Assembly (NCBI GenBank): GCA_027475525.1
Contig: JAMWFC010000067.1
Span: 1-64,000, forward strand
Direction of reading: 5' to 3'
DNA: 64,000 bases
Origin: Macrolepiota albuminosa
Lineage: Eukaryota > Basidiomycota > Agaricomycetes > Agaricales > Agaricaceae
In this document: positions 36,148 to 47,565 of the stretch, one piece after another
Layout of the letters: each line of letters begins with the position of its first letter
How positions within the stretch are numbered: the first letter of the stretch is position 1
Notes under the pieces: generated by a model
The model's database searches: none
What the model saw: only the letters and a program-made list of their open reading frames with translations
Told to the model about the DNA's origin: nothing
Made by a program: the position numbers and the translations under genes

Positions 36148-37228
36148 CTAGACAGGTGAGATGATTCGATTACATTTCATTTGCATTGTGGATGCTTACT
36201 GATTTCGAGGCCCAACAGTATATGTTCCGAGTGGTTATGGATCGAACAGTGCCGGTGATATCTTGGATCTCCAATCAATAATTTGTATATAATCATATTG
36301 TCAATTTGCTGGTGAAATCTTTGGATTTACGATTTGCTATATGTTCAAAGAAAAACACTGAATTTCAGTGTGAACGTGTAAGCATGATGCTTACAAGGTA
36401 CCATTCACGAACTCCACGACTACTCACATCTTCACGAACAACTCACTCATTACATCGCGTCGCATATCGCATATCGTCCTTTTCGCTTTCGATCAAGTCC
36501 GTCGATCGAGACATTTGTTTGAACCTTATTTCCGTACCGACATATATACGAGGTCGTCATTCTATTGTAAAGGTAGACTACTTTTGAATCCTACTTTGTT
36601 CCTATCAGCTTGTTCCGGTCGTAAGTGAAGTCGGACGACACAGTCCGCTTACAGAACGCCATTATTGCAAGGACTACCATTTATGTTCCATGCAGCCTAT
36701 TCCTCCAACATGTATGTCGTTGACATTTGCCACTGACGACTCATGATCTTTTCAATTTTGTATACATGTTTCTAATTTCATGGGCCATGAATGCCGCCAA
36801 ATCACGAAGGAATTTTTAGAATCATCGCGGGGTTCAAAACAAACCATCACGTCTCCGCGACGCGCCACATTTGAAATTCAGTCAACCTCGTGCGCAAAGT
36901 ACCACTATTGAATTTGAATAACAAGAAATTGATATCACTCCCAATGATTCTTATAACTTAGGACGATGAACAATAGAAGACTTTGCAGTCGTGAATTGTC
37001 ATTAAGAAAGACACGTACAAGGCTCTCGAAGCCTCAAGTCATACATAGATAGCATTACAATACGCAAAGCGAACGATCCAATATCTCAGACGAACAAAGG
37101 TATAAATAAACGTTAGTGAATGATGAATGCATAAGTCGTGTAGATCCAAGATGAGAGGTATCAAGAAGAACAAGAAAAAAATCAGTGCATAATCGAAAGG
37201 ACGCATTAACGGTGAATGAACGAAAGAC
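36148..37228. other. Convergent intergenic region, 1.1 kb, no gene recognised
   Basis: AT-rich 3' flanks of the BTB and Ser-rich membrane protein genes. Short frames here do not resemble known proteins. Confidence 0.5.
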
Positions 37229-38899
37229 TTAACGATGGGCGACAGGCATATCCGGAATCAAATAATGAAGCTGCTTGCCCTCCAGTCCGCCCGGCCCGAA
37301 GCTGTTTTTGTGTGCCAGAGTCTGCGGAGCAGCAGTAGGAGCAGGAGCAGGGATCTCCTCGCGGCTGGCATTCGCCGAGCTCGTAACGCTCCTGTCCTTC
37401 CGGAGTTTCGACTTTGACTTTGACGAGAGGGATTTGAGGCTTTCGCGCTCGGCACGTGTCGAGTAGTGGCCGGAAGACGCAGGCACGGCATGGGGAAGCA
37501 CGGGATCTGCAAATGGCGTGGAGGCCGGGGCAGGAGCAGGAACGGGCGGAGATGAGGGGGCGGGTGACGTCACAGGAACAGCGGAGGTCTCGTCATAGGC
37601 AGGGACAGGCTTGCGTGCGGGCTTGCGTGGAGTGGCTGGTGTGACTGGTGAGGGTTTACGGGCGAGGGAGGCGGAAGATGGAGCGGGAGGATTGGCGGCG
37701 TGTGACTGCCCGTGGGACGACGAAGAATCTAGCGACGAACGCCGCGCTTGTGTTTGCGAGTAGCGGTGTTCAAAGGGACTGGGAGGAGGAGGAGCGGAGG
37801 GGCGTAGATTATTGTTAGGTATGTGGAGTTTAAGATCGTGGCCACGGTATGGAACCGCAGACAACATCATCTCATCTGATGGTGAACTTGAGAATTTTTC
37901 CTCAGAAGGGGATCCAAGATAGCTGCCGTAGTGGGCAGATCCAGAACGTGAGAGGTCAGAGTTGATATCATCTTGAGAGACTCCAGCGCCAATCGATTGA
38001 CGCCCTGTGTTCCCATATGGTCGCACTTTGGATTCGTTCGGTGGGATGTGCGAGTCAATAGAAGCAAGGCCACCCCAGCGTCCACCTCCGTCTCTGCCAC
38101 CAGAGGCACCAGTGTTAAATCTACCCTTGACAGGACCATGGCTATGCGGACCTCCTGGAGCACGGCTATGTGCCCGTGATCGTCCGCGGTGAATGACAAA
38201 GAAGTAGAATACGGCTATTGCAATTAGCACGGCGATTCCTGCGACGACACCGCCAGCAATTGCACCTTTGTTGACTGGAGTACTGGAAACTCCGCCGACT
38301 GGGACGACCGTGGGTGAGGTTGCTGACACATCACTGGAAGTAACTGATGCGAAGCCAGACGACGTGGCCGTCGAAGACAAGGCAAAAGTCGAGGAGGTCG
38401 AAGAGGATGTTGGAGAGGATAACAGGCATGATGTGCTGCTCCCTTCGTTGACTGTAAACACTGAAGAATTGCTGGAGTACGGAGGGTTGGAGATCATCAT
38501 AGCAACTAGCTTATACCTTCCTGGAGGAACAGAAAGAGCCGACACGTTCAGCTGTTTATCGAAGGGAGATATAGACGATGCGATTCGAAAAAAAGATTCG
38601 TCACGACGATGAAGGCTGCGGACATTAGAATTGAGATTATCCGTGAACGTTGGCAGCGGCCTCGTCGACGTTGCGGTATCATTGGCAACATCTATACGAT
38701 CCAGGAAAAAGGAAAAAGGGACGTCGGGCCCTACATAGCGCCAGTTAAAGGTCGCTGGGGCGCAGGATGTCCACTCCGAATTGAGATCCTCAGGAAAGAC
38801 AAGGAGCTCCTTCTGGCGTGCAGCAATGTCAGCAGAGACTCGATCCACAAACCTGCATGCCAAGGTCAGCAGGATCAGCCATGGCATTTTGGCAGTCAT
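37229..38899 (-). CDS. Ser/Pro-rich single-pass membrane protein with signal peptide
   Basis: An uninterrupted frame of 556 codons from the ATG at 38897-38899. The N-terminus (MTAKMPWLILLTLACRFVDR then VSA) is a signal peptide. The extracellular part, WTSCAPATFNWRYVGPDVPF and later LNVSALSVPPGRYKLVAMMI, resembles the ligand-like Ig fold of many Agaricomycete cell-surface proteins. A Ser/Thr-rich stalk (SSPTSSSTSSTFALSS) follows. The transmembrane helix is GAIAGGVVAGIAVLIAIAVF then YFFVIHRGR. The cytosolic tail of about 300 aa is disordered, with many PxxP stretches. Upstream in-frame ATG at 38971 adds 24 residues and would spoil the signal peptide. The topology suggests a wall-sensor-like protein; no function is established. 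Confidence 0.85.
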   Translation of the reverse strand: MTAKMPWLILLTLACRFVDRVSADIAARQKELLVFPEDLNSEWTSCAPATFNWRYVGPDVPFSFFLDRIDVANDTATSTRPLPTFTDNLNSNVRSLHRRDESFFRIASSISPFDKQLNVSALSVPPGRYKLVAMMISNPPYSSNSSVFTVNEGSSTSCLLSSPTSSSTSSTFALSSTATSSGFASVTSSDVSATSPTVVPVGGVSSTPVNKGAIAGGVVAGIAVLIAIAVFYFFVIHRGRSRAHSRAPGGPHSHGPVKGRFNTGASGGRDGGGRWGGLASIDSHIPPNESKVRPYGNTGRQSIGAGVSQDDINSDLSRSGSAHYGSYLGSPSEEKFSSSPSDEMMLSAVPYRGHDLKLHIPNNNLRPSAPPPPSPFEHRYSQTQARRSSLDSSSSHGQSHAANPPAPSSASLARKPSPVTPATPRKPARKPVPAYDETSAVPVTSPAPSSPPVPAPAPASTPFADPVLPHAVPASSGHYSTRAERESLKSLSSKSKSKLRKDRSVTSSANASREEIPAPAPTAAPQTLAHKNSFGPGGLEGKQLHYLIPDMPVAHR

Positions 38900-39041
38900 T
38901 GTCAGAGGACAGCAAGACTTTGAGCACAGCCGCGGCGGCCTTACGAACGACATCAAAATCAAATCAATCATCTGTCAGCTGCGGCGTTGATCTCCGTGCC
39001 ATCTGAAGCGGTATTACAATATCCTTGTACAATATTATCAA

Positions 39042-39130
39042 GGTCCAATGGTCTAGTGGTTATGATTTCTGTCTTACAAAGGCATTGCCTTGAACACAGA
39101 AGGTCTCCAGTTCGATCCTGGATTGGACCA
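39042..39130 (+). tRNA. tRNA-Val (anticodon TAC) with a 16-nt intron
   Basis: The acceptor arms GGTCCAA and TTGGACC pair perfectly. D-arm GTC/GAT pairs with one wobble. The anticodon stem TCTGT/ACAGA encloses CTTACA, then a 16-nt intron, then C; the anticodon is TAC. T-arm TCCAG-TTCGATC-CTGGA is canonical. The intron AAGGCATTGCCTTGAA is itself self-complementary. A T-run after 39131 is a likely Pol III terminator. Confidence 0.9.
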
Positions 39131-41735
39131 ATTTTTGTTTTTTCTCCTTTCCAGATTCAATTGCCTCGGACGGTGTTTGTGTTTGAGCGTCGGATATCGC
39201 GCGGATTGTTCGCTCCTGTTCTCCTGATCCATGGAGTACTATTAAGCTATGTCAGCCTCTCATGACTTACCTGTCGTCAGGATCACATATGGCAGGATCA
39301 CTTCTATAAGGTTCAAAGTGTCATGCAGTAGCCCTCGTTACTCGATGGCGTTGCTCGACGCTATCTATGAGGGTACCTAATGGGATCATACTTTGTGATA
39401 ATCCACCTGGACATCCGAACTCAAAAAACGTTTGCCGACTGCAGACTTCCCCGAATCTGCTGTAATCTGACTGATGTATTCAAAGCTGTCGCGTTTCAAC
39501 CATCTCCCAATGGTGAACCTTGTGTCTAATCTACTCTGTGTCTTCATCTGCGTGTTGGTCAACAATGCTCTTTGTAATGCCATTACTTAGAAAGCATGAT
39601 TGCATTGACTACATCACACCTTGGTCAGATCCATTAGTAACTCCACCCGCGTCAAGCTATCTAATGTTACCTTTTCCAGGCAACGTTATATCGTAGGGGT
39701 GGAACCGTAGCTTCGCTCCTAGCGAGCGATGTCGCAAACTGTATATGACGTCCTTTTTGTTGACAAGCGAATCAGAAGCTTTATTGATAGAAAGCATGCT
39801 GAGGATGTGGTAAACGAAAATCGAAACCTAAGGCGCAGATTGCGGCCCCAACAATCAAGTCTGACGCGTCGACTAACGCTAAAGCATTTTGTCAAGCAAA
39901 GACGTTTGATAAAGCAAACTATCGCGTCACTTCTCCCGTCTCGTACATTCCGTCCGCTCATTGTCTAATCACCGTATTTTCTCATCATAGCAGCTAGCGG
40001 TCGTAATCATCTTCTTTATCACAAGCTTATCAGATGGGTAACTCCAGTCATGCCGAATGCTCCTCTTGCTTGTTTAACTTCCAACGGCCCGTGGGTGCCC
40101 CCTGTTTTCGAGGAGATTAACGTTTTCGTCAGGCGCTCTGAAGCAAGTCAATCGGGTGCTTGCTAAATGATGTACACGCGCGGTCACCGTAAATTAGGCA
40201 TCTCCGGACCCTATCGGTACGGATCTCTTCCGCGCATGCAAGTTGGTGGCTATTTCGAAGCCCGAGCTACTCAGAACTCGGGGATTGTCTCGATCAACGA
40301 GAAAAGATCGTACCCTATGGTGGTGCTCCTATCAAGTTTCCGCGGCGCAATGGGTCAATGAACATAATATACGAGTAAATGTGAAGTGGTATGTATTTTT
40401 CATTCAAACCGGTGATAGTCGTTTCGGATTTGTAGTGCGGGTTACCGTGGGCCCTAAGATTTGAGATATTGCTCCTGTTGGACAACTGAATGACGTTACC
40501 TTGAACAAAGTTCTGTTGCCTCCGAACCGCGAATAGTTCTAGGTTTTTCGATTGCATATAACGCGTAATTCTGCCTTGTCTTTTGCTTCCATGATGGTTA
40601 TCGGTCAGCCCAGACCACAAGTCCGATCACTGGAATCTCAGTTATTGATTTGATTTTTTTTGTGGCAGGTTTGTCGGAAAGTTCATTGCCTCATAAAACT
40701 TCTTGTTGCTCTTATTGTACCGTACTTTTAGACTATTTCAACGATATAGACTCTTGGAAGCCTGTGTATATTAGACCTTCTATGCTCGACCGAAGCCTGT
40801 CCACATCCACTTTTGCTCGAGCTCAAGCTCCGAATCATCACGAAGTTAGAATGTTCTATTCTCAGCATGGACTATTTGTGCGTCCACCGACTTGCCCGAT
40901 ATCTTTGATTTGGAGCTCTGGATCCCACAGTCGGAACTCCCCAGCGCTGTTTTGACAGCCTGCGAGCTCTCGGACTTATTGTCTTGGGTATTTATCATGC
41001 ACATGGTGTCATACGGCTAGAAGCTCGTCCGTGATACGCTGCCGTCGCGGCCAACTTGTTATCGCGACAAATACACAAGTAGTCCGAAATAACTGCTTTC
41101 AGGCCATCGTGGTTGACAGCAGTTATAATAGGCAGATAGGGCTATTTATATGGCTGAATCTTTTTGATATTGCGTATCACTCGTCACCTGGTGAGAGATT
41201 TTGACCTGATAACACCATGAGAACAGTATGGGCTGGCCGGGAGAAGCCTCTCCCGGAATAAGATATCGTCTTCGATGAGAGAAATTTTGGGACATGAAAC
41301 GCAGCAGACAGCCTGAATGACATCTTCTATACTAAGGTTCGGGGAACTTGTAATCTGAACAGGAGAAACTCTGCCACGGAAAGCATACGTTACTAATGTA
41401 ATTGAGTCATCATCCAAAAGATGATAGAAATACATTCCATTTTTGGTAGCCGATAAGGAGATCATTACAACACTGAAGATCCAAGTTCCAAGGTCATTAG
41501 GCGCTGATATGTGGTGCTCGACTATGAAAACATTTGAAAGGTTATATTTAGTATGTTACATGTGCACACCTTGGGGAAAAGAGTGCAAAAGCGCACAAAG
41601 TGTGCAACACCGTCGTCATGACTTGGCATCTCTTGGATCCATCCATCAGTCTTCGCAAGAGATAACGTACTGACCCCAAACGGTCCAAGATCCCCCCATT
41701 CATGCAAATCCTCGGGTTTTCCTATCCACATCGCG
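39131..41735. other. Long region without a recognisable gene, 2.6 kb
   Basis: An ATG frame at 39729-39968 (79 codons, Arg/Lys-rich) and a minus frame at 41465-41184 (93 codons) are the only ATG-started ones of note. Neither has a recognisable domain. The right end is the 3' flank of the gene at 41736. Confidence 0.45.
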
Positions 41736-42521
41736 TTAGCGCATCCCGTATTTTCTCCTGATCGCTGACCACGCAGGTGCCACAGACGAGTTCCGAGCAA
41801 CAAATACACCCATGTCTTGTTCAGGTATTCGATTGATATCCACCCTGTTCCAATAGCGAGAAAGCACGTAAGCAATATCTTGAGCATCACCTTCCGCACC
41901 ACGGCTAGGAAGCTAAATTGAGATGGATCCATCACAGCAAGACACAAGCAATACGTACATGATCCATGTCTTCAGCTTTGCTCGAATGAACTCTGATATC
42001 GTAAGGAAAGGGACACCTTCAAGTTTCATCACAGTCATGTCGTCCAAATGGCGAGGTCCTGACTCTCCGGCGGCCAGTATCTCAATCTGGTGGCAGACCC
42101 GGGATGTAATAGAACGTTAGAGGTCGTGAAGGATAGCTTACATCAATGGGCGGGATTAATCGACGGTATGTGGCGTGAAGTCTAGACATGTATAAGGTTC
42201 GGGGACCGAGTAAACTAGGTAGAAACCAACCTGTTGGTCCATGGTGAATTTGTCGTTGTAAAGTCAACGTTGTTCGCAAGTGCATCACGAACGCGCCGAA
42301 ACGGGTGCGTATGACCATACTCGACTATACAGAAGATCTCCTGAAGATCAAGTGTAAGGACATGAACTCTGGGCAAACAATGTATGACTTGCATAGGCCT
42401 GAGGAGCTTTGGATAGAACTGCAATCAGGACATTCCCATAGAAAGCATGGGGGACCCCGCCCTTATGGAGAAGATACGACAGAGCAGCAGCGGCTTCCAA
42501 GAGCCTTCGAGTTTCAGACAT
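41736..42521 (-). CDS. Nucleotidyltransferase-like protein of an Agaricomycete family
   Basis: The ATG at 42519-42521 gives MSETRRLLEAAAALSYLLHK then GGVPHAFYGNVLIAVLSKAP. Later exons read LQEIFCIVEYGHTHPFRRVR then DALANNVDFTTTNSPWTNRL, HATYRRLIPPIDV, and MKLEGVPFLTISEFIRAKLK. The last exon continues RGAEGDAQDIAYVLSRYWNR then VDINRIPEQDMGVF and ends IRRKYGMR before the stop at 41736-41738. The layout (small helical start, FYG motif, a long C-terminal helical part beginning at an RAKLK motif) is like nucleotidyltransferase folds of the MNT/AbiEii class. I see this as a remote resemblance only. Many paralogues of this type exist in mushroom genomes, with no known function. About four short introns; exact joins near 42380 are uncertain. 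Confidence 0.7.
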
Positions 42522-43076
42522 GGTAGCAAGGAGAAGAGGAGGAGATAACGGGTCTAGTGCATGTTATAAGTGAGGAGAGGCAATAGAGAAGGACCCGGCA
42601 GGTGCTGGGTATGTAATAAATTTATGTGACGAGTGTAGCCCAGAAAGAAGAACCAAAGCAGATGTCAGATCTTGTCATCATCTGTTAGCCAGAAACAGGC
42701 ATGTCCGATCAGTGAGAATTGCCAGCAATTTTTGTGGCAACGTTCCAGGTCCGACAGGGGAAAGAAACCTCGTGAACATGTGAACTCTGGAAGGTAAGGG
42801 GTGATGAATGAATCGATATTTACATTGGGTCGACATAAGTTTGGCAAAAGGTGGGGTAACGGATCAAATAGCCGTCCATGGGGTAAATCTCAGAGATGAA
42901 ACGCTAAAATAAAGGCACATCCAGGATCGAATGTTTTCTGATTCCAGGAGGCAAGGTCATATTGCCGTAACAGCGTGACTCGTTACGGTCATGTGAGTCA
43001 CGCGATCAAGCTGGGCTGAAATTTCCTGGCGCTGCGCTTCTCGTCAGCGCGCTTCCCAAGGGCTTCTATCTTGCGC
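42522..43076. promoter_or_regulatory. Divergent promoter region with a 9-bp inverted repeat
   Basis: The region between the nucleotidyltransferase-like and MRS2 genes contains GCGTGACTC at 42973-42981 and its reverse complement GAGTCACGC at 42995-43003. Each arm contains a TGACTC/GAGTCA core like those recognised by AP-1/Gcn4-type bZIP factors. No other feature is seen. Confidence 0.45.
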
Positions 43077-45045
43077 ATGCATACAGGGTTCTGCGCTAAA
43101 GCTTCCAGTCATGTAATGCGAGAACTTCGCAGGGTTGCTGCCCCGAACCTGCGCTATTATATAGGTCAACGATGTTACACGATGCTCTACAGGCCCAAGG
43201 CCACATGTCTTTTGTTAGGAACAAGGAATAGATCATGGACGAGTCAATTACTGCTTCGGGCTATATCTTGGAGTCCGAAGAAACGTCCTGACGAGCACCA
43301 GCCTATTGATCAGCTGCAGGATGATGCAACGAAGGCTGCAATTCTTGAGAAGGTCATGAAAGGCCGTCAGCCAACGGACCTCATGCTGCGCTGTGAGTAA
43401 TACGCCTATGGTATCCTTCTTTGGAGCTCAATGCCTTATAGGTACCATTCTGGATGCCGCAGGTCAGTTTGACTCGCTCAGGGTGATTTTGCAATGTAAC
43501 CTTCTTTCCCTAGGTAATGTGAAGACAATATCAGGCCAATTCAAAAAAGCCGATCTCAGCTCTGAACACGGTTTGAACGTGAGAAATATCAATTCGTCCC
43601 TCATCCTGACCTTGGCTAACAGGATTGTGAAGCCTCGTGATTTGCGCAAAATCGATTCCCGAGTCCCAAATCTTGTTCCAACTATACTTGTACGAAAGGA
43701 AGCTATATTAGTGCGTCTCTGCGCCGCTAAAAGTGCTATTGACTGACCTTTATAGCTTTAGATTAACATTCTCCATATCCGAGCTCTTGTAAAGTCTGAT
43801 GCTGTCATCCTCTTTGATACCTATGGCTCCGCTGATTCACGACTTCATTCTGTGTTCCTTTACCATTTGGAGGTTAGAGCTCCACTGTTTCCCCTCTCTG
43901 GTTTCATTTAACGCCCCAAAAACAGCACAACCTGAAGTCTAAAGGTTCTGCGTCTCCCTACGAATTTAGGTAACTGATCTTTGAGTTTTACTTTCACATG
44001 ACGTTCATAAATTTCCCAGGGCTCTAGAATCCATTCTCCTATCTGTCTTAAGTGCTCTCGAGGCCGAGATGGTCTTCATTCGCAACTTAGTCGGTGGTCT
44101 GCTGGCAGAACTAGATGATAACATCGATCACGATAGATTCAAGCGCTTGCTCCATTACTCCAGGAGATTGACCAGTTTCCAGAACAGAGCCAGTTTGGTA
44201 TGTCCGCTTCCATAGGTCCAGAAAAAGCAAGCTAAACACTTGACAGATCGAAGAGGCTTTAGAGGAAGTTTTACGCCAAGGTAATTGGAGTCACCACACA
44301 TCATCTATTACAGGTATTTTTGACGAATGACCGTTTAGACGACGACATGAATGCCATGTACCTGACTGATAAGAAAAAGGGAATCGTTCGAGAATTTCAA
44401 AATCACGAGGAATTAGAGGTATTGTTAGAGTCCTTCTCAAAACAAGTGGAGGAAGTGGTAACAGAAGCGGAGAATATCCAAGTACGTCTTTCACAACCGC
44501 TGCAAGACTTCACTAACAGCGGCACAGAGCAATGTACAATCCACTCAAGAAATAGTGGAACTAATACTAGATTCTAATCGTAATGCTCTGCTTGCCCTTG
44601 ACTTACAGGTACGATATAATCCATATTTCTAAGACATTTGACTGAGTTTTCTAGGTGTCCATTGTCACGATGGGTGTGGGCGCAGGTGCATTAATCGGGG
44701 GACTTTTCGGAATGAATGTAAACCAATTTCAATTCTCAATTTCCATACGGCGCCGCTGAATATTTTTTTCAAGTTGACAAGCCATCTTGAGGAACACGCT
44801 TACGCATTCTATATCATGTCTGGAGGGTCTGCTGCGCTAGCGCTGATCGTAGCGTCGGTGGGATTGAGAAAGTATGATCCCTTTCTGTTTCTCAAAATAT
44901 TGTGACGACTTATTGATGTCACACAACCCCTAGACTGTCTAAAATCCGTAAAGTTGGCCTATCATCCAGTCAGACCAACCGAAAAACCAAGAAACCTTGG
45001 CTCCCACTTCCACTCCGGAAGAGAAGCCCCGATGGCTGGCTATAA
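43077..45045 (+). CDS. MRS2/LPE10-type mitochondrial magnesium channel
   Basis: A CorA-superfamily Mg2+ channel of the mitochondrial inner membrane. The ATG at 43077 gives MHTGFCAKASSHVMRELRRV, an Arg-rich presequence. Spliced exons then read INILHIRALVKSDAVILFDT, LHNLKSKGSASPYEFRALE, and ILLSVLSALEAEMVFIRNL. MNAMYLTDKKKGIV and the Glu-rich helix of the funnel follow. The first membrane helix is VSIVTMGVGAGALIGGLFGM with the signature FGMN at its end, and the second is YIMSGGSAALALIVASVGLR. The C-terminus (KTKKPWLPLPLRKRSPDG) is basic, as expected on the matrix side. About ten short introns, some with joins I could not fix precisely. The GMN signature makes the family assignment firm. Confidence 0.92.
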
Positions 45046-47565
45046 CCCCCGTCCACATAAACATAAATAACACGGAGAGTTCCCGATTGCGCCCACCACC
45101 CACCCCACACTATGGACGTTACACGTGTCCGGGTTTTTATTTTTATTTCAACTGGGCCTTGTCGAGGTGATACGTGTATACCCAGACGGTCTGTTTTCGT
45201 TGTGTTGATCTTCTCTCCGGGTCATTGCGATGTCGACAGAAATGATACGGAGAACATCGCGGCTTCCGGCGGCGTGGCTCCCCTGATTCTTTCATTGTAT
45301 GTATTTAGATCTGAGCGAAAGATCGCCCAAATCGATGTTATCGACGATCTTGAGACAAAAATAATTTGTAGGGTTGAGTTCTCGGCTGTTCACACTCAAC
45401 GCTTGTGAAATTATCGCCCTTTCGAACTCTGAGGCTTGAGTTACAAACGTATCAGAGATATTCGACCGTTCGAGCTCTCTGGACAGACGAGACGACGCGT
45501 ACGTAAGGTGATTTGCGATCTCCCATCTCGCAGGACTGCATCAGGAGTGTTTCACCCAGACAAATTTTATTGCTCTGGTTATGCCCTTTTGCTGGGGCAT
45601 CTGATCTCACGAGGGTTGTTTGTTGCAAGGCCAGAGACACATGTTTTGATGATGAAAGCCGCGTCATTCATCCAGAGACTTAAAGGTGGCGCTGTGAGCC
45701 GCATCGTGAAAGGGTGCGGTGCATTACTCTTGAAAAAAAGGCCTTGGTCGTACTCATGCCGACCGAAATTCGAGTGTCGTAGAACGCTCAAAGTGGAGAG
45801 TAAAATAAAACGAATTCGTTGGCCAAAAAGATTACCATGTGATATTTTCTCCTTCCAACGAAGCCGGATTGCAAAGAACGATGGAGCAAATACAGGGGCC
45901 ACTGCTTTTCCAGAATTCAAACGATATCGGGCACATAGCCGAGATGGAGCGAAAATAAGGGGTTCAATGCCAGTGGGTATCCTTGGGGCTGGCGCGACAT
46001 GGACAGAAGCCACGAGTAACTCTTATCAACTTTTCTGGGACAAAGGAGTTGCAGATCTAAGCTGGTAGACTTTCATGCTGGTAACGAGTGCGTGTATACG
46101 GACAAGAACATACACAAGCTGTGGAAAGGCGAAGGCATGTTTCACGAGACTTGTGATTAGTCAACGGACTGAGTGTCATGTTGAGCTGATGGACATCACA
46201 TTGAATGGATAATGCGGTAGTGAACGGAGGTTAATCATGAGTCAATCAAAACGCTACCTTTCATCTGGGCCAGGATACTCAAAGTATTTCTCCGTAAAAC
46301 GCTGCACTTGTGACCATGCCATGTAGATTGAGCGGCGGTGTGGATTCTCTTAAGTCGTGCGATGACATGACAAGCCGTGATTGACAGATAAAAAAGGGTC
46401 GCATGTCCAGTGGATATGATTCTCACCACATATCACAATGATCAAACAGTGTTCTTTAGGCCATCCTCATGCGCGCGTCAGTGGATAAATTTGGATTACG
46501 GATTCAAGGTTTCACAAGCGTCATCAATTGGTATGCTCAGAAACCTGGTTGAACACGGTCCTAAGTGCGATTTATGCAACATAGTGCATCTCTGATGACA
46601 GATACAAGAGCCACGGATATTCTAAGCTTGGCGTGGCGAGAATGTTCACGTCCATCGGGAGAACGGTAGCCGGGGCCTCATGGTCGTATGAATACCTTAT
46701 CTGTGGTGCTAGAAAGGAGATGAGCCTAAATATAGAATTACAGAAATTTCATGCCACTTCTAGCTCGACTATAGAGCGGAGATTTCGATGCAATGATTGC
46801 GAGAATATTGATGTTCAAGAGTCATATGGTCTTCTTTCAAGGAACCGAAATGTTGAAAGGTAGGTGGTAGTGGAGCGGATGGAACTTACACCCTCAAAGT
46901 ACGTTCCTGGCGCGAGCCACAATGATCAAACTTGCACATTGTCAACCAAGGAAGCGGCCCCGAAAATGTTGTATTTGCAAGGCATGCTATGTCTTTTATC
47001 CCCAGCAGCAAGTCTATAGCACACCGCAGTATGATCAACCCGGGAGGTGTGAAGGTCAAGCAAAGCCATGAATACACGAGGTTCAAGTCCCTGTCTTTCA
47101 TGATTTTCTCTTCTGTTGTCTGATCCTGGGATACTGTGCTATCTGATGCGACTTTGAGGTCAAGAACAAAGGGTGCCAATAGGTTGCCAATGGGTGAGGT
47201 TCACCAGATATATGCTACGAACTTCAGTAGGATATAGAGGGTGACACGAAGCTATGGTTAGGCCGGAGTTGGTTGATACCATAATTTGATCTAGAGTAGC
47301 AAATCGAGAGGTCGCCGGCCAGGAGACATGATATACAAATGGGATCCGATGTTCATTCGCAGAGGAAGTTAGTATATGTCATCGAACCTCCGAAGTTACA
47401 TTTTAAAGTGCGAGGATTGTGTCATTCGCGAGTTCGCGATGACGGGACTAGCATAATAGTGGAAAGGTTTGAAACTCTGATCTCCCACGCGTGTCTTTAT
47501 CTTCGTTCATTCACAGCAGCTTCTGAAAAAACCTAGCTATATTCATTTCCGTTGTCATTGTGCAG
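45046..47565. other. Long region without a recognisable gene, 2.5 kb
   Basis: Several long frames overlap on both strands (plus 45436-46068; minus 46013-45579; minus 47179-46886), but none starts with a convincing ATG and none shows a domain. The minus frame at 47179-46886 carries a hydrophobic segment (SWLCLTFTPPGLIILRCA) and could be an exon of an unrecognised membrane protein. The right end is the 3' flank of the lyase gene. Confidence 0.4.

Noticed and set aside
39729..39968. 79-codon basic ORF with an ATG
   Set aside because: No similarity that I recognise, and no splice partners or neighbouring coding signal.
41184..41465. Possible patatin-like relic on the minus strand
   Set aside because: A faint resemblance to patatin flanks only; no GxSxG or catalytic Asp motif.
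45436..46068. 210-codon plus-strand frame
   Set aside because: It opens with TTG, has no ATG near its start, no domain and overlaps an equally long minus frame.
46886..47179. 97-codon minus-strand frame with a hydrophobic segment
   Set aside because: TTG start and no recognisable family. I could not attach upstream exons, so it is only mentioned under the intergenic entry.
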